A stretch of DNA of 64,000 nt from Euryarchaeota archaeon SM23-78 (GTDB lineage: Archaea; Nanobdellota; Nanobdellia; Woesearchaeales; SM23-78). Below the pieces are notes generated by a model. That model ran no database searches. It saw only the letters and a program-made list of their open reading frames with translations, and was not told where the DNA came from. A program made the translations under genes and the position numbers. The stretch is taken from assembly GCA_001595785.1 (NCBI GenBank), contig LSSJ01000005.1, positions 1 to 64,000 of the forward strand, written 5' to 3'. This document shows positions 56,338-62,959 of the stretch, one piece after another (the stretch's first letter is position 1; every line of letters starts with the position of its first letter).

Positions 56338-56514
56338 TGGGCCCGGCCGGACTTTCGTAACATATCACAGTGCTAGCGAAACCAATATTTCTTGTATAAA
56401 TGTTGAGCTCGCTCTATGCACCGGACTTCATGTTATTCGAACCGGCGTCTCCTGGTATCCTCTTAGCAAGCCAAGCCGAAGCCAAGCGCGCTCTCCAGAC
56501 TACACCACGAGCCC
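56338..56514 (-). tRNA. tRNA-Arg(TCG) with two introns
   Basis: Acceptor GGGCTCG/CGGGCCC, discriminator A; D stem GTGT/GCGC; anticodon stem CTTGG/CCAGG with loop CTTCGG+A giving TCG (Arg); T arm GCCGG-TTCGAAT-CCGGC. The gene spans 177 nt. Removing a 19-nt intron at the canonical 37/38 site (56457-56475) and an 84-nt intron at the 3' edge of the T loop (56351-56434) leaves exactly 74 nt. TAACAT and ATGTTA at the ends of the second intron can form the central helix of a bulge-helix-bulge. Confidence 0.85.
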
Positions 56515-57281
56515 TAGTATAATAACCTTGGATGCAGTTCTCCTTTTAAAATTCTTCGTCTTTGTTGAGAATTTGTATTTGAAGGGCAAAAACCAAACTT
56601 CTTCCAAATTAAGAATTTTGAATATTTCGTTGGATTCTTCATTCCAATCATATTTAACCAAGCATTTAAGTTAGTTTTACCATAAAGAGCTATTATATAT
56701 CTTAAATTTTCATTACCTCTTTTAGGTTGATAATTATAAATACTCAACTTAAATCCAACTAAAATGAGTACTTTTTGTAAATCCTTAAAAAGTTTAGAAG
56801 ATACTGTGCTAAAAATAATTCTTGGATAACAATGTCTTGTTTTGTTAAATTCAGAATAATTTCCATATTGTTTGGTAAAGTTTAGACAGCCATCAGTATC
56901 AAAATATCCTCTTAGAAAATAAGGAATTAAAGAAATGTCTTCTCGTATAAACTTTGGAACACCAATTATTAATGATTTGCTGCCATAAGGAAAACCAATT
57001 TGCTCATGCATAAATTTAATGACTTTGATATCCCTAATAACAAAACCATAAGTACTCCTGCTAGGAAAAAATCTTCCTTTTATGTCCGGATTAAAAACCT
57101 TATTAAAAAGAGGAATAACATGAGTGTCATAATATTCTTTTTCTTCATAACCACCACTTATATCTAACTCTTTCCTTCTTCCATCATTTCTTAAATAACC
57201 GTCCCCAACATGAATCCCACAGATTTCAGCCAATTCTCTAATTAAGATAAATTTTTTGAAATCGTTTTTTGTCGAAATCAT
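56514..57281 (-). CDS. LAGLIDADG homing endonuclease
   Basis: A 255-residue protein with two LAGLIDADG-type helices: LAEICGIHVGDGYL (about 17-30) and IPYFLRGYFDTDGCL (about 115-129). Each has an acidic metal ligand near the end. A DNA-contact region follows each helix. Such enzymes cut intronless alleles and drive intron spread, including archaeal tRNA introns. The last base of its TAG stop is the first base of tRNA-Arg. A tRNA 5'-half remnant lies upstream. It is not inside either intron of that tRNA. Confidence 0.88.
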   Translation of the reverse strand: MISTKNDFKKFILIRELAEICGIHVGDGYLRNDGRRKELDISGGYEEKEYYDTHVIPLFNKVFNPDIKGRFFPSRSTYGFVIRDIKVIKFMHEQIGFPYGSKSLIIGVPKFIREDISLIPYFLRGYFDTDGCLNFTKQYGNYSEFNKTRHCYPRIIFSTVSSKLFKDLQKVLILVGFKLSIYNYQPKRGNENLRYIIALYGKTNLNAWLNMIGMKNPTKYSKFLIWKKFGFCPSNTNSQQRRRILKGELHPRLLY

Positions 57282-57325
57282 TTCAAATCACGAGTTTATT
57301 TAGCTGAAGCTATGTAAATGATTTT

Positions 57326-57420
57326 GTGTTTAAATAGCTCACGCAAACAGATGTCCAGTGAGCCAACAAAAATTCTCTAAAAATTTTTGTGTGCCATAAA
57401 AAGCAGAGCTTTTTATGTCA
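57326..57420 (-). repeat. Upstream motif and mini-hairpin cluster of the endonuclease gene
   Basis: A TATA-like TTTAAATAG and the motif TAGCTCACGCA...ATGTCCAGTG (57335-57360, shared with 45731-45754) lie here, bracketed by GCTCAC/GTGAGC arms. Two hairpins of the dispersed family follow: CAAAAATT/AATTTTTG (57367-57389) and CATAAAAAGC-AGA-GCTTTTTATG (57395-57417). Confidence 0.7.
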
Positions 57421-57483
57421 AAACAGAAAATCATAATTTAATAGCTGAAGTTTGTTTGAGGAATTTGAAAAGAAGATGAAGAC

Positions 57484-57514
57484 AAAAAAACTCTCCAGGC
57501 TATACTACGGACCC
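57484..57514 (-). other. tRNA 5'-half-like remnant
   Basis: On the minus strand GGGTCCGTAGTATAGCC then TGGAGAG (57514-57491) matches the first 24 bases of the tRNA-Arg at 56514 at 19 or 20 positions and then runs into seven T. The acceptor strand is changed but coherent (would need CGGACCC). No matching 3' half is present in the next several hundred bases. It begins 1 nt after the stop of the DUF3850 gene. Remnant of a displaced tRNA, or a split-tRNA half gene. Confidence 0.6.
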
Positions 57515-57515
57515 A

Positions 57516-57776
57516 TTATTCGAGTTCAATAATCCAATGACCATACTTATCAATGTCTTCTGGCGTGTTAAAATCAGTTAGTCTTACTTTGTTAAGGTTC
57601 TTTACTTTCTTCTTCAAGACTCGTCCCGTGTACTTCTTAGTCTTAGGGTCGTACTCCTCCAGCACCAAGGTATCTCCTTCTTTTACTTTAAAATCTGCTA
57701 CTCGCACATCAGCATTCTTTTTTCCGTCAAGCATGCCTTGAAACTGCTCTGGCCAAGACTTCTTTTTTATCTCCAT
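57516..57776 (-). CDS. ASCH/DUF3850-like small PUA-fold protein
   Basis: An 86-residue protein: KKSWPEQFQGMLDGKKNADVRVADFKVKEGDTLVLEEYD is the DUF3850/ASCH pattern (GKK, then the DxR, then GDxLxLxE). ASCH proteins have a PUA-like barrel that binds RNA or modified bases. ATG 57776 is chosen because upstream sequence overlaps the alba gene in another frame. It ends next to the tRNA-like remnant. Confidence 0.8.
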   Translation of the reverse strand: MEIKKKSWPEQFQGMLDGKKNADVRVADFKVKEGDTLVLEEYDPKTKKYTGRVLKKKVKNLNKVRLTDFNTPEDIDKYGHWIIELE

Positions 57777-57849
57777 GCAAGAACAGGAATACTCTGAATA
57801 TATAAATCTTTTTAACAAATATACAGTAAGAAAAAGAATAAAAAAACAC

Positions 57850-58131
57850 TTATTTTTTTGCCAGTGTAATCTCAATTGTGGATACTCGTACGTCTCGGTC
57901 TTCCTTGTTCTTGAACTCTTCTGAGTCAATAGCTATCCCTTTTAGTTCTATCTGGTCTTTCATAAATCTCTTCATAGCCACTTCAGATACATCCACTGCT
58001 CTGCTAATGAATTTTCCCCTTGCCTTCACTATCACTTCTTTTGCGCCTTTGGTTGTGAACTGCACTACAACGCTTGTAACATAGTTCATGAACGGCTTGT
58101 TTCCAATAAAGATTGAGTTGTCCTCTGCCAT
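57850..58131 (-). CDS. albA: Alba chromatin protein
   Basis: A 93-residue Alba-family DNA/RNA-binding protein. The N-terminal IFIGNKPFMNYVTSVVVQF places the usual loop lysine at NKP; the KARGKFISRAVDVSEVAMKRF helix and the final VSTIEITLAKK strand complete the fold. It coats DNA as dimers and also binds RNA. AAGGGGGGATGA gives a strong ribosome binding site. It follows S17e on the same strand. Confidence 0.95.
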   Translation of the reverse strand: MAEDNSIFIGNKPFMNYVTSVVVQFTTKGAKEVIVKARGKFISRAVDVSEVAMKRFMKDQIELKGIAIDSEEFKNKEDRDVRVSTIEITLAKK

Positions 58132-58175
58132 TCTTCATCCCCCCTTGTAACTGTTGTTTTTTCGGTTTACTTGTC

Positions 58176-58367
58176 TTATTTTGCTTCTGCTTTTATCATA
58201 CGGGTAGTATACCCTGCTATAATATTTCTTAATTTCTTTGACTTAACATCTGTTAACTCTGCCACTTTAAGCTTGTTCTCCTCGTAATCAGTGCTAAAGC
58301 TATCTCTGTGCTCCTCTAAGAGTTGATGCGTTATTGCCTTTATTAGTCTAGTCTTGATTCTACCCAT
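58176..58367 (-). CDS. rps17e: Ribosomal protein S17e
   Basis: A 63-residue 30S protein; MGRIKTRLIKAITHQLLEEH and NKLKVAELTDVKSKKLRNIIAGYTTR are the S17e signature, and the length is normal for archaea. CCTTTATAAATTC (about 58386-58398) lies some 25 nt before ATG, so leaderless. It heads the alba transcript. Confidence 0.95.
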   Translation of the reverse strand: MGRIKTRLIKAITHQLLEEHRDSFSTDYEENKLKVAELTDVKSKKLRNIIAGYTTRMIKAEAK

Positions 58368-58414
58368 TAGGTGGATAAGAGAACGAGAATGAATTTATAA
58401 AGGTTTTGTAAGAT

Positions 58415-59197
58415 TTAGCCCAACTCCACAACAATCTTCGCAGCTGTCTTAGAAGTAATCTCATTCAAGTCTTTGTCAGGATTAACCTCGACTACATCAG
58501 CCATTCCTATGTTTCTGAGCATTTTTAGCCTATGAATCAGATAAAGCAACTGCCTTGTAGTCATTCCTCCTGGCTCTTGATAACCTGTTCCTGGGGCAAA
58601 AGCAGGGTCTAAGACATCAATATCAACAGATATGTATACTTTGCTCCAGTGCCTTGCAACACTCATGATGCTGTCAGCAACCTCTCTTAGGATGTCAAAG
58701 CTTATTTTTTTCATAGAATGATTTTTAATCTTGTTATCATCAACAAACTTTTTTTCCTCCTTGCTCATATTCCTGGTTCCAACAAGAATAACATTGTTCT
58801 TATCAACAATTCCTTCTTCTATTAAAACTCGTAAATAGTCTTCATGTGTAGGAGGGTCATGCTTCTCCTGAACATCAGGGTGAGCATCAAACACAATGAT
58901 ACCAGAGCCAGGATTATTCTTAACAAAAGCCTTAAAAGCAGGATAAGTTAATGAATGATCTCCTCCAATAAGAATAGAGTAAGCACTAATCTTTTCAATC
59001 TCCTTATATATAACTGCGTGAGATTGCTCTAAATTATTATTATCAACCTTAATTTCTTTAATATTAAACAAAGGAAGCACTCCTTTCTCAGACAAATGAA
59101 AGTCTTTTAAGTGCTCAACAATCTTATCAGGGGCTTTTTCCAAGTCCTTCTTCTTACTTAATGCTCCGGCATTTAGAGGTATTTTGAGGAGTTGCAT
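58415..59197 (-). CDS. Arginase/agmatinase-family enzyme
   Basis: A 260-residue ureohydrolase with the binuclear manganese motifs GGDHSLTYPA (about 78-87), DAHPDVQ (about 104-110) and SVDIDVLDPAFAPGTGYQEPGG (about 190-211). Substrate could be agmatine (SpeB, for putrescine) or arginine. DAHPD lacks the second His of arginases' DAHAD-x-H pattern at that exact spot but the metal Asps are present. It lies 12 nt after rpe and is co-transcribed. Confidence 0.9.
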   Translation of the reverse strand: MQLLKIPLNAGALSKKKDLEKAPDKIVEHLKDFHLSEKGVLPLFNIKEIKVDNNNLEQSHAVIYKEIEKISAYSILIGGDHSLTYPAFKAFVKNNPGSGIIVFDAHPDVQEKHDPPTHEDYLRVLIEEGIVDKNNVILVGTRNMSKEEKKFVDDNKIKNHSMKKISFDILREVADSIMSVARHWSKVYISVDIDVLDPAFAPGTGYQEPGGMTTRQLLYLIHRLKMLRNIGMADVVEVNPDKDLNEITSKTAAKIVVELG

Positions 59198-59209
59198 AGA
59201 AAAAGAAGA

Positions 59210-59863
59210 TTAAGCATTCCTTAATAAATCTATTGCTAATTTAGGGTCATCACTTCCAAAAACATAACTTCCAGAAACTAATATATTTGCTCCTGCTTCT
59301 ATGGCTTCATGAGCATTTTCTGCGTTTATGCCTCCATCCACTGCAATGTCTTTCATAGGATACTTCTTCCTTATGCTCTTAACCTTTTTCAAGGGGGCTT
59401 TTATCATCTTCTGGGCTCCTTTGCCAGGCTTAACAGTCATTACCAACACCATGTCAACTTCTGGAATCAGTTTTTCTATCTTGTTAACAGGAGTGTCAGG
59501 GTTAAGAGCAATACCAATCCTTACTTCTTTCTTTTTCAAGTGCTCAATTAACTTCTTTGGAGAACGAGTTGCTTCCACATGAAAGATTATTGTATCAGCG
59601 CCTGCCTTAATGTATTTGTCAACCACTTTTTCAGGCTGCTTGACCATTAAATGAACAACTTTTTTAAGATTAGACTGAACCTTTGCAACAAACTCATGGT
59701 CAAAGCTTTTCTCCTTTACAAACTTGCCGTCCATAACATCAAAATGAACAGAATTAGCAGTGCTAGCTCTCATAAGTGCTTGGTCAATCACAGAAACATC
59801 CTCATAATCCAAACTTAAAATACTAACACCAACCTGAATAATCAGTATTACCACCCCAAACAA
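59210..59863 (-). CDS. rpe: Ribulose-phosphate 3-epimerase
   Basis: A TIM-barrel epimerase interconverting ribulose-5-P and xylulose-5-P. VSILSLD, VHFDVMDGKFV (metal His/Asp), HLMVKQPEKVVD, FHVEATRSP, MTVKPGKGAQKM and AVDGGINAENA are all present; MTVKPG replaces the usual MTVNPG. The start is unclear: the TTG at 59863 adds residues before the family start, and GGGGTGGT lies just before IIQVGVSILS, so initiation nearer 59825 is possible. With rpiB it supports pentose-phosphate interconversion. Confidence 0.9.
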   Translation of the reverse strand: MFGVVILIIQVGVSILSLDYEDVSVIDQALMRASTANSVHFDVMDGKFVKEKSFDHEFVAKVQSNLKKVVHLMVKQPEKVVDKYIKAGADTIIFHVEATRSPKKLIEHLKKKEVRIGIALNPDTPVNKIEKLIPEVDMVLVMTVKPGKGAQKMIKAPLKKVKSIRKKYPMKDIAVDGGINAENAHEAIEAGANILVSGSYVFGSDDPKLAIDLLRNA

Positions 59864-59966
59864 AGAGGAAAAAGAGAAGAGTATTTATAAAAGTTTTTAT
59901 TAGATAGACGAAAAATAGGTTTTTTAGAAAATTTTATATAACTCCTTTACCAAGAATATTCTTGAG

Positions 59967-60419
59967 ATGGATGAAAAAAAGAAAAAAGTAATCCTTGCCT
60001 CTGACCATGCTGGTTTTGAGTTAAAAGAAAAACTTAAGGATGTTCTCAAGGAAAATGAGATTCCTTTTGATGACTTAACACCTAGGTTTGACAAAGATGA
60101 TGACTACCCTGACTATGCTTTTAAAGCTGCAAATAAAGTGGTAAGGGAAAAAGCAAGAGGGATTCTTATCTGTGGAACAGGCATTGGCATGTGCATAGCT
60201 GCAAATAAAGTAAAAGGAGTACGTGCTGCCATGGCTTATGATGAGAAGACTGCTAGGCTTGCAAGGCAACACAATGATTCAAATATATTATGCATTGGTT
60301 CAAGAACAACAGAAGAGGATGAAGCTAAGAAAATTCTTAAGACTTGGCTCACAACCAGATTCCTAGAAGGCACACATGCAAGAAGGGTTGAGAAAATAAA
60401 AGAGTTTGAAATGGGATAA
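59967..60419 (+). CDS. rpiB: Ribose-5-phosphate isomerase B
   Basis: A 150-residue RpiB/LacAB-family isomerase. SDHAGFELKEKL at the start, active-site CGTGIGMCIAANK (about 70-82), HNDSNILCIGSRT. Converts ribose-5-P and ribulose-5-P. It is divergent from rpe. TTTTATATAAC (59932-59942) lies about 25-30 nt upstream of ATG, which would give a leaderless or very short-leader mRNA. Confidence 0.94.
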   Translation: MDEKKKKVILASDHAGFELKEKLKDVLKENEIPFDDLTPRFDKDDDYPDYAFKAANKVVREKARGILICGTGIGMCIAANKVKGVRAAMAYDEKTARLARQHNDSNILCIGSRTTEEDEAKKILKTWLTTRFLEGTHARRVEKIKEFEMG

Positions 60420-60422
60420 GTG

Positions 60423-60773
60423 ATGTCAAACGAATTAGCAGATGTTTTGTGTAGTTGCAAGGAAGGCAGATTAGAAGAGATTGCCTCGACAGAGCCCTCC
60501 CTAGGATTTTTTTGTTGGGGTAATGCAAATCAGGTAAAATTCTATGAGTGCGGTTTTTGTAAACAAATTTTTCAAAGAGAAGTATGCCTCTTCAAAAATA
60601 ATAATGATAATAATAATGGGAATACAATCTATGAATTCTCGGATTTTAGGCCTTATAAAGGAAATTTGACAAGGCAGGAAATCATTAATAATGCTAAGAA
60701 CTTTGTTGGATACATATATGTTCAGGATGAAGAAAAAATAATTGCTCAAAGAAGGAAAGAATTTTTAAAATAA
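60423..60773 (+). CDS. Uncharacterised Cys-containing small protein
   Basis: A 116-residue protein that I do not recognise. Cysteines CSCKEGR, FFCWGN and ECGFCKQIF then REVC could form a zinc site with treble-clef-like spacing (ECGFC). An Asn-rich run (NNNDNNNGN) follows. It starts 3 nt after the rpiB stop and is therefore co-transcribed with it. No signal peptide. Confidence 0.62.
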   Translation: MSNELADVLCSCKEGRLEEIASTEPSLGFFCWGNANQVKFYECGFCKQIFQREVCLFKNNNDNNNGNTIYEFSDFRPYKGNLTRQEIINNAKNFVGYIYVQDEEKIIAQRRKEFLK

Positions 60774-60778
60774 AATAA

Positions 60779-62053
60779 TCAAAACTTCACCTTCTTCCCG
60801 GCATAACCTTTCTTCTTAAGATTAGCTTCTATCTCTATCAATCTATTATACTTACTGGTCCTCTCCCCTCTACAAGGCGCTCCTAGTTTTATCTGGCTTG
60901 CACCAATACCAACAGCTAAATCAGATATATATGTATCTTCTGTGTCTCCGCTTCTATGACTAACAATAACTTCCCAGCCTGCATCAAAGGCCATCTCAGC
61001 TGCTTTTAAAGTTTCAGTAAGAGTTCCTATCTGGTTAGGCTTAAGAATTATTGCGTTGCACAGATTATTATTTATAGCTCTTCTAACCCTGTGAGGATTA
61101 CTAACTGTTAAATCATCTCCTACTACTTGTACTCTTCTCTTCTTAGCAACCGTGTTCATGAACTCTTGCCAAGCCTCATTATCATCTTGTTCAAAAGGGT
61201 CTTCTATGCTCTTAATATCATACTTGCTAAACAAGCGGTCATAATAACTCGTCAAGCCTTTTGCACTGAAACTAACTCCTATATCATATTCATTCTCATT
61301 GTAAAGACTGCTAGCAGCCACATCCATGCCTATGCGTATCTTTCTCTTATAACCAGCCTTGGTAATAGCCTCGCTAACTAATTCTAAAGCCTCTTCTGGC
61401 GTTCTTATAGGAGGAGCAAAGCCTCCTTCATCACCCACATTAGTAGCATTAATCCCAAACTTATCATCAATAATCTTTTTCAAAACATGATAAGTCTCAC
61501 CCACCATTCTCATGGCTTCTGCAAAGCTCTTAGCACCTGTAGGTATTAACAAGAACTCTTGGAACTTAAGATAATTACCAGCATGCTCTCCTCCGTTAAG
61601 CACATTAGCTTGAGGAATTGGTAGCATAAGTTTTTTCTTGTTCTTAAATAGCTCTGCTAAATACTCATAGAGCTCCTTATCCTTGGCCTGTGCTGCTGCT
61701 CTGCTCACAGCCAAACTCACACCTAGAATAGTGTTTGCCCCTATCTTTGACTTATTCTCAGTAGCATCAAGCCTTTTAAGCTCTAAATCAACTTCTTCCT
61801 GCTCAGTTACTTTTATGCCTTTAAGCTGCTTATTAATCTTCTTATTAATGATATCAACAGTTTTCTCAACTCCTTTACCATTATAAGCCTTTTTATTATC
61901 TCTAAGCTCAACAGCCTCATACAAGCCAGTACTCGCACCACTAGGCACAAAGGCATAGCCAATGTGCTTCTTAGTTTTAATCACAACCTTAATAGTAGGG
62001 TTGCCTCTTGAATCAAGAACCTGATAAGCCTTTATCTCATGTATTTTGTCCAA
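60779..62053 (-). CDS. eno: Enolase
   Basis: A 424-residue enolase, the usual length. Signatures: QVLDSRGNPT, PSGASTG, NVGDEGGFAPP (catalytic Glu), SIEDPFEQDD, QVVGDDL, ILKPNQIGT (catalytic Lys) and SHRSGDTEDTYISDLAVG. Converts 2-phosphoglycerate to phosphoenolpyruvate. I choose TTG 62053 because GAGAGGTGG lies 7 nt upstream and the family begins there; an ATG at 62134 would add 27 unlike residues. Confidence 0.96.
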   Translation of the reverse strand: MDKIHEIKAYQVLDSRGNPTIKVVIKTKKHIGYAFVPSGASTGLYEAVELRDNKKAYNGKGVEKTVDIINKKINKQLKGIKVTEQEEVDLELKRLDATENKSKIGANTILGVSLAVSRAAAQAKDKELYEYLAELFKNKKKLMLPIPQANVLNGGEHAGNYLKFQEFLLIPTGAKSFAEAMRMVGETYHVLKKIIDDKFGINATNVGDEGGFAPPIRTPEEALELVSEAITKAGYKRKIRIGMDVAASSLYNENEYDIGVSFSAKGLTSYYDRLFSKYDIKSIEDPFEQDDNEAWQEFMNTVAKKRRVQVVGDDLTVSNPHRVRRAINNNLCNAIILKPNQIGTLTETLKAAEMAFDAGWEVIVSHRSGDTEDTYISDLAVGIGASQIKLGAPCRGERTSKYNRLIEIEANLKKKGYAGKKVKF

Positions 62054-62145
62054 AAAGACCACCTCTCTTAAGTATGAATGAGTGGGTAGATTAGTTTTTA
62101 TTAATGTTATGGTTTCAGATAGGTATTTATCCAAAAATTTGCTCG

Positions 62146-62280
62146 CATTGTTGTTATTGGCTTCGAAATTTTTAATTGTAAAGCTTAAGGTGCTACGTCC
62201 CCGGATGGGGCGTCCCCCCGCAACGCACTCGATTCTTTTTAAGAAGAAATTACGACCTTAAGCCAATAATAACAACAATG
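62146..62280. repeat. 135-nt inverted-repeat element, GC-rich core
   Basis: This gap before enolase (about 295 nt in all) holds an element with ends CATTGTTGTTATTGGCTT (62146-62163) and the inverted AAGCCAATAAT then AACAACAATG (62260-62280, one ATT longer). Inner arms GCTTAAGGT (62183-62191) and ACCTTAAGC (62255-62263) extend the pairing. The core, CCCCGGATGGGGCG and CCCCCCGCAACGC, is far more GC-rich than its surroundings. It may be a structured RNA gene or a small mobile element. No ORF fits. Confidence 0.7.
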
Positions 62281-62348
62281 CTCACTAAACTAACTATTAA
62301 CTCAAAACAAAAAATAGAAAGAGAATAAAAATATTAAAAAAATTTAGC

Positions 62349-62834
62349 TTATATTTCTACCTTTGTGGTGATTTTTCCTGTTACTGTATGTGAGACACTC
62401 TCACCAAATTTTGTGTAGACAACCTTTACTGACGCATCAAATCTCGTGCCTTCTGCATAATCTCCAGTTGCTGCAGTCTCATTACACAGCTCATATGCAC
62501 CACTTGTTGGTATAGTTGCTCCGTTTGCTAGGATTCCAATATCCCATGTCTCACTACAGGTTATATCACTTCCTCCTGTTGTGTTAACAACAAAAGTCAC
62601 GTTCTTCACATCAGTGCCTAAACCATTGTATATGCTTATTCGTAAGCTCTCTGTTGTAGCGTCAGCCTTACAATCACCAAAGTCAAACCCAGGACTTAGG
62701 GTGCACTTACTTGGTAAGAGCCTGTCTGGGCTTAGCACACCAAAGTATGCTAGGGCTCCTATAGCTGCTAGCACTACAAGGATTGCCCATCCATAAGTCA
62801 TCAAGAACTCCATTGCTGCTTGTCCTCTCTTCAT
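62349..62834 (-). CDS. Archaeal type IV pilin, class III signal peptide
   Basis: A 161-residue pilin: leader MKRGQAAMEFLMTYGWAILV and GALAYFGVLSP, closely matching the three pilins at 20-22 kb. The head domain has cysteines near 43, 55, 92 and 118. It is followed upstream on the same strand (62960 onward) by a TadC-like platform gene, so it belongs to a second pilus locus or a distant part of the first. Confidence 0.9.
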   Translation of the reverse strand: MKRGQAAMEFLMTYGWAILVVLAAIGALAYFGVLSPDRLLPSKCTLSPGFDFGDCKADATTESLRISIYNGLGTDVKNVTFVVNTTGGSDITCSETWDIGILANGATIPTSGAYELCNETAATGDYAEGTRFDASVKVVYTKFGESVSHTVTGKITTKVEI

Positions 62835-62959
62835 CCTAATTTCACCTCACTCTTTTTAAATAAAATTATTCTTATTCTTACCTTCTATTTTTGTGTTTAT
62901 AAATGTTTTGGTAAAAAAGGGATTTTATGCTTAGAACTGGCTTTTAAAAAACTGTTTTC

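Noticed and set aside
56457-56475. tRNA-Ser reading with TTGCTAA as anticodon loop (GCT)
   Set aside because: The flanking bases do not form an anticodon stem; CTTGG/CCAGG around CTTCGG does, and gives Arg.
56407-56514. Alternative tRNA reading using CCGGT and CGAGCTCA inside the long intron as 3' end
   Set aside because: It leaves extra bases on both sides of the T stem and acceptor. Only the two-intron model ending at 56338 gives a complete 74-nt tRNA.
56312-56674. 120-codon plus-strand ORF across the tRNA-Arg locus
   Set aside because: It overlaps a fully consistent tRNA gene and the end of the homing endonuclease gene.
57484-57514. Functional UGA-reading tRNA (TCA could be read at the anticodon position)
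   Set aside because: The D stem and anticodon stem do not pair, no 3' half is present, and TGA is used as a normal stop by many genes here.
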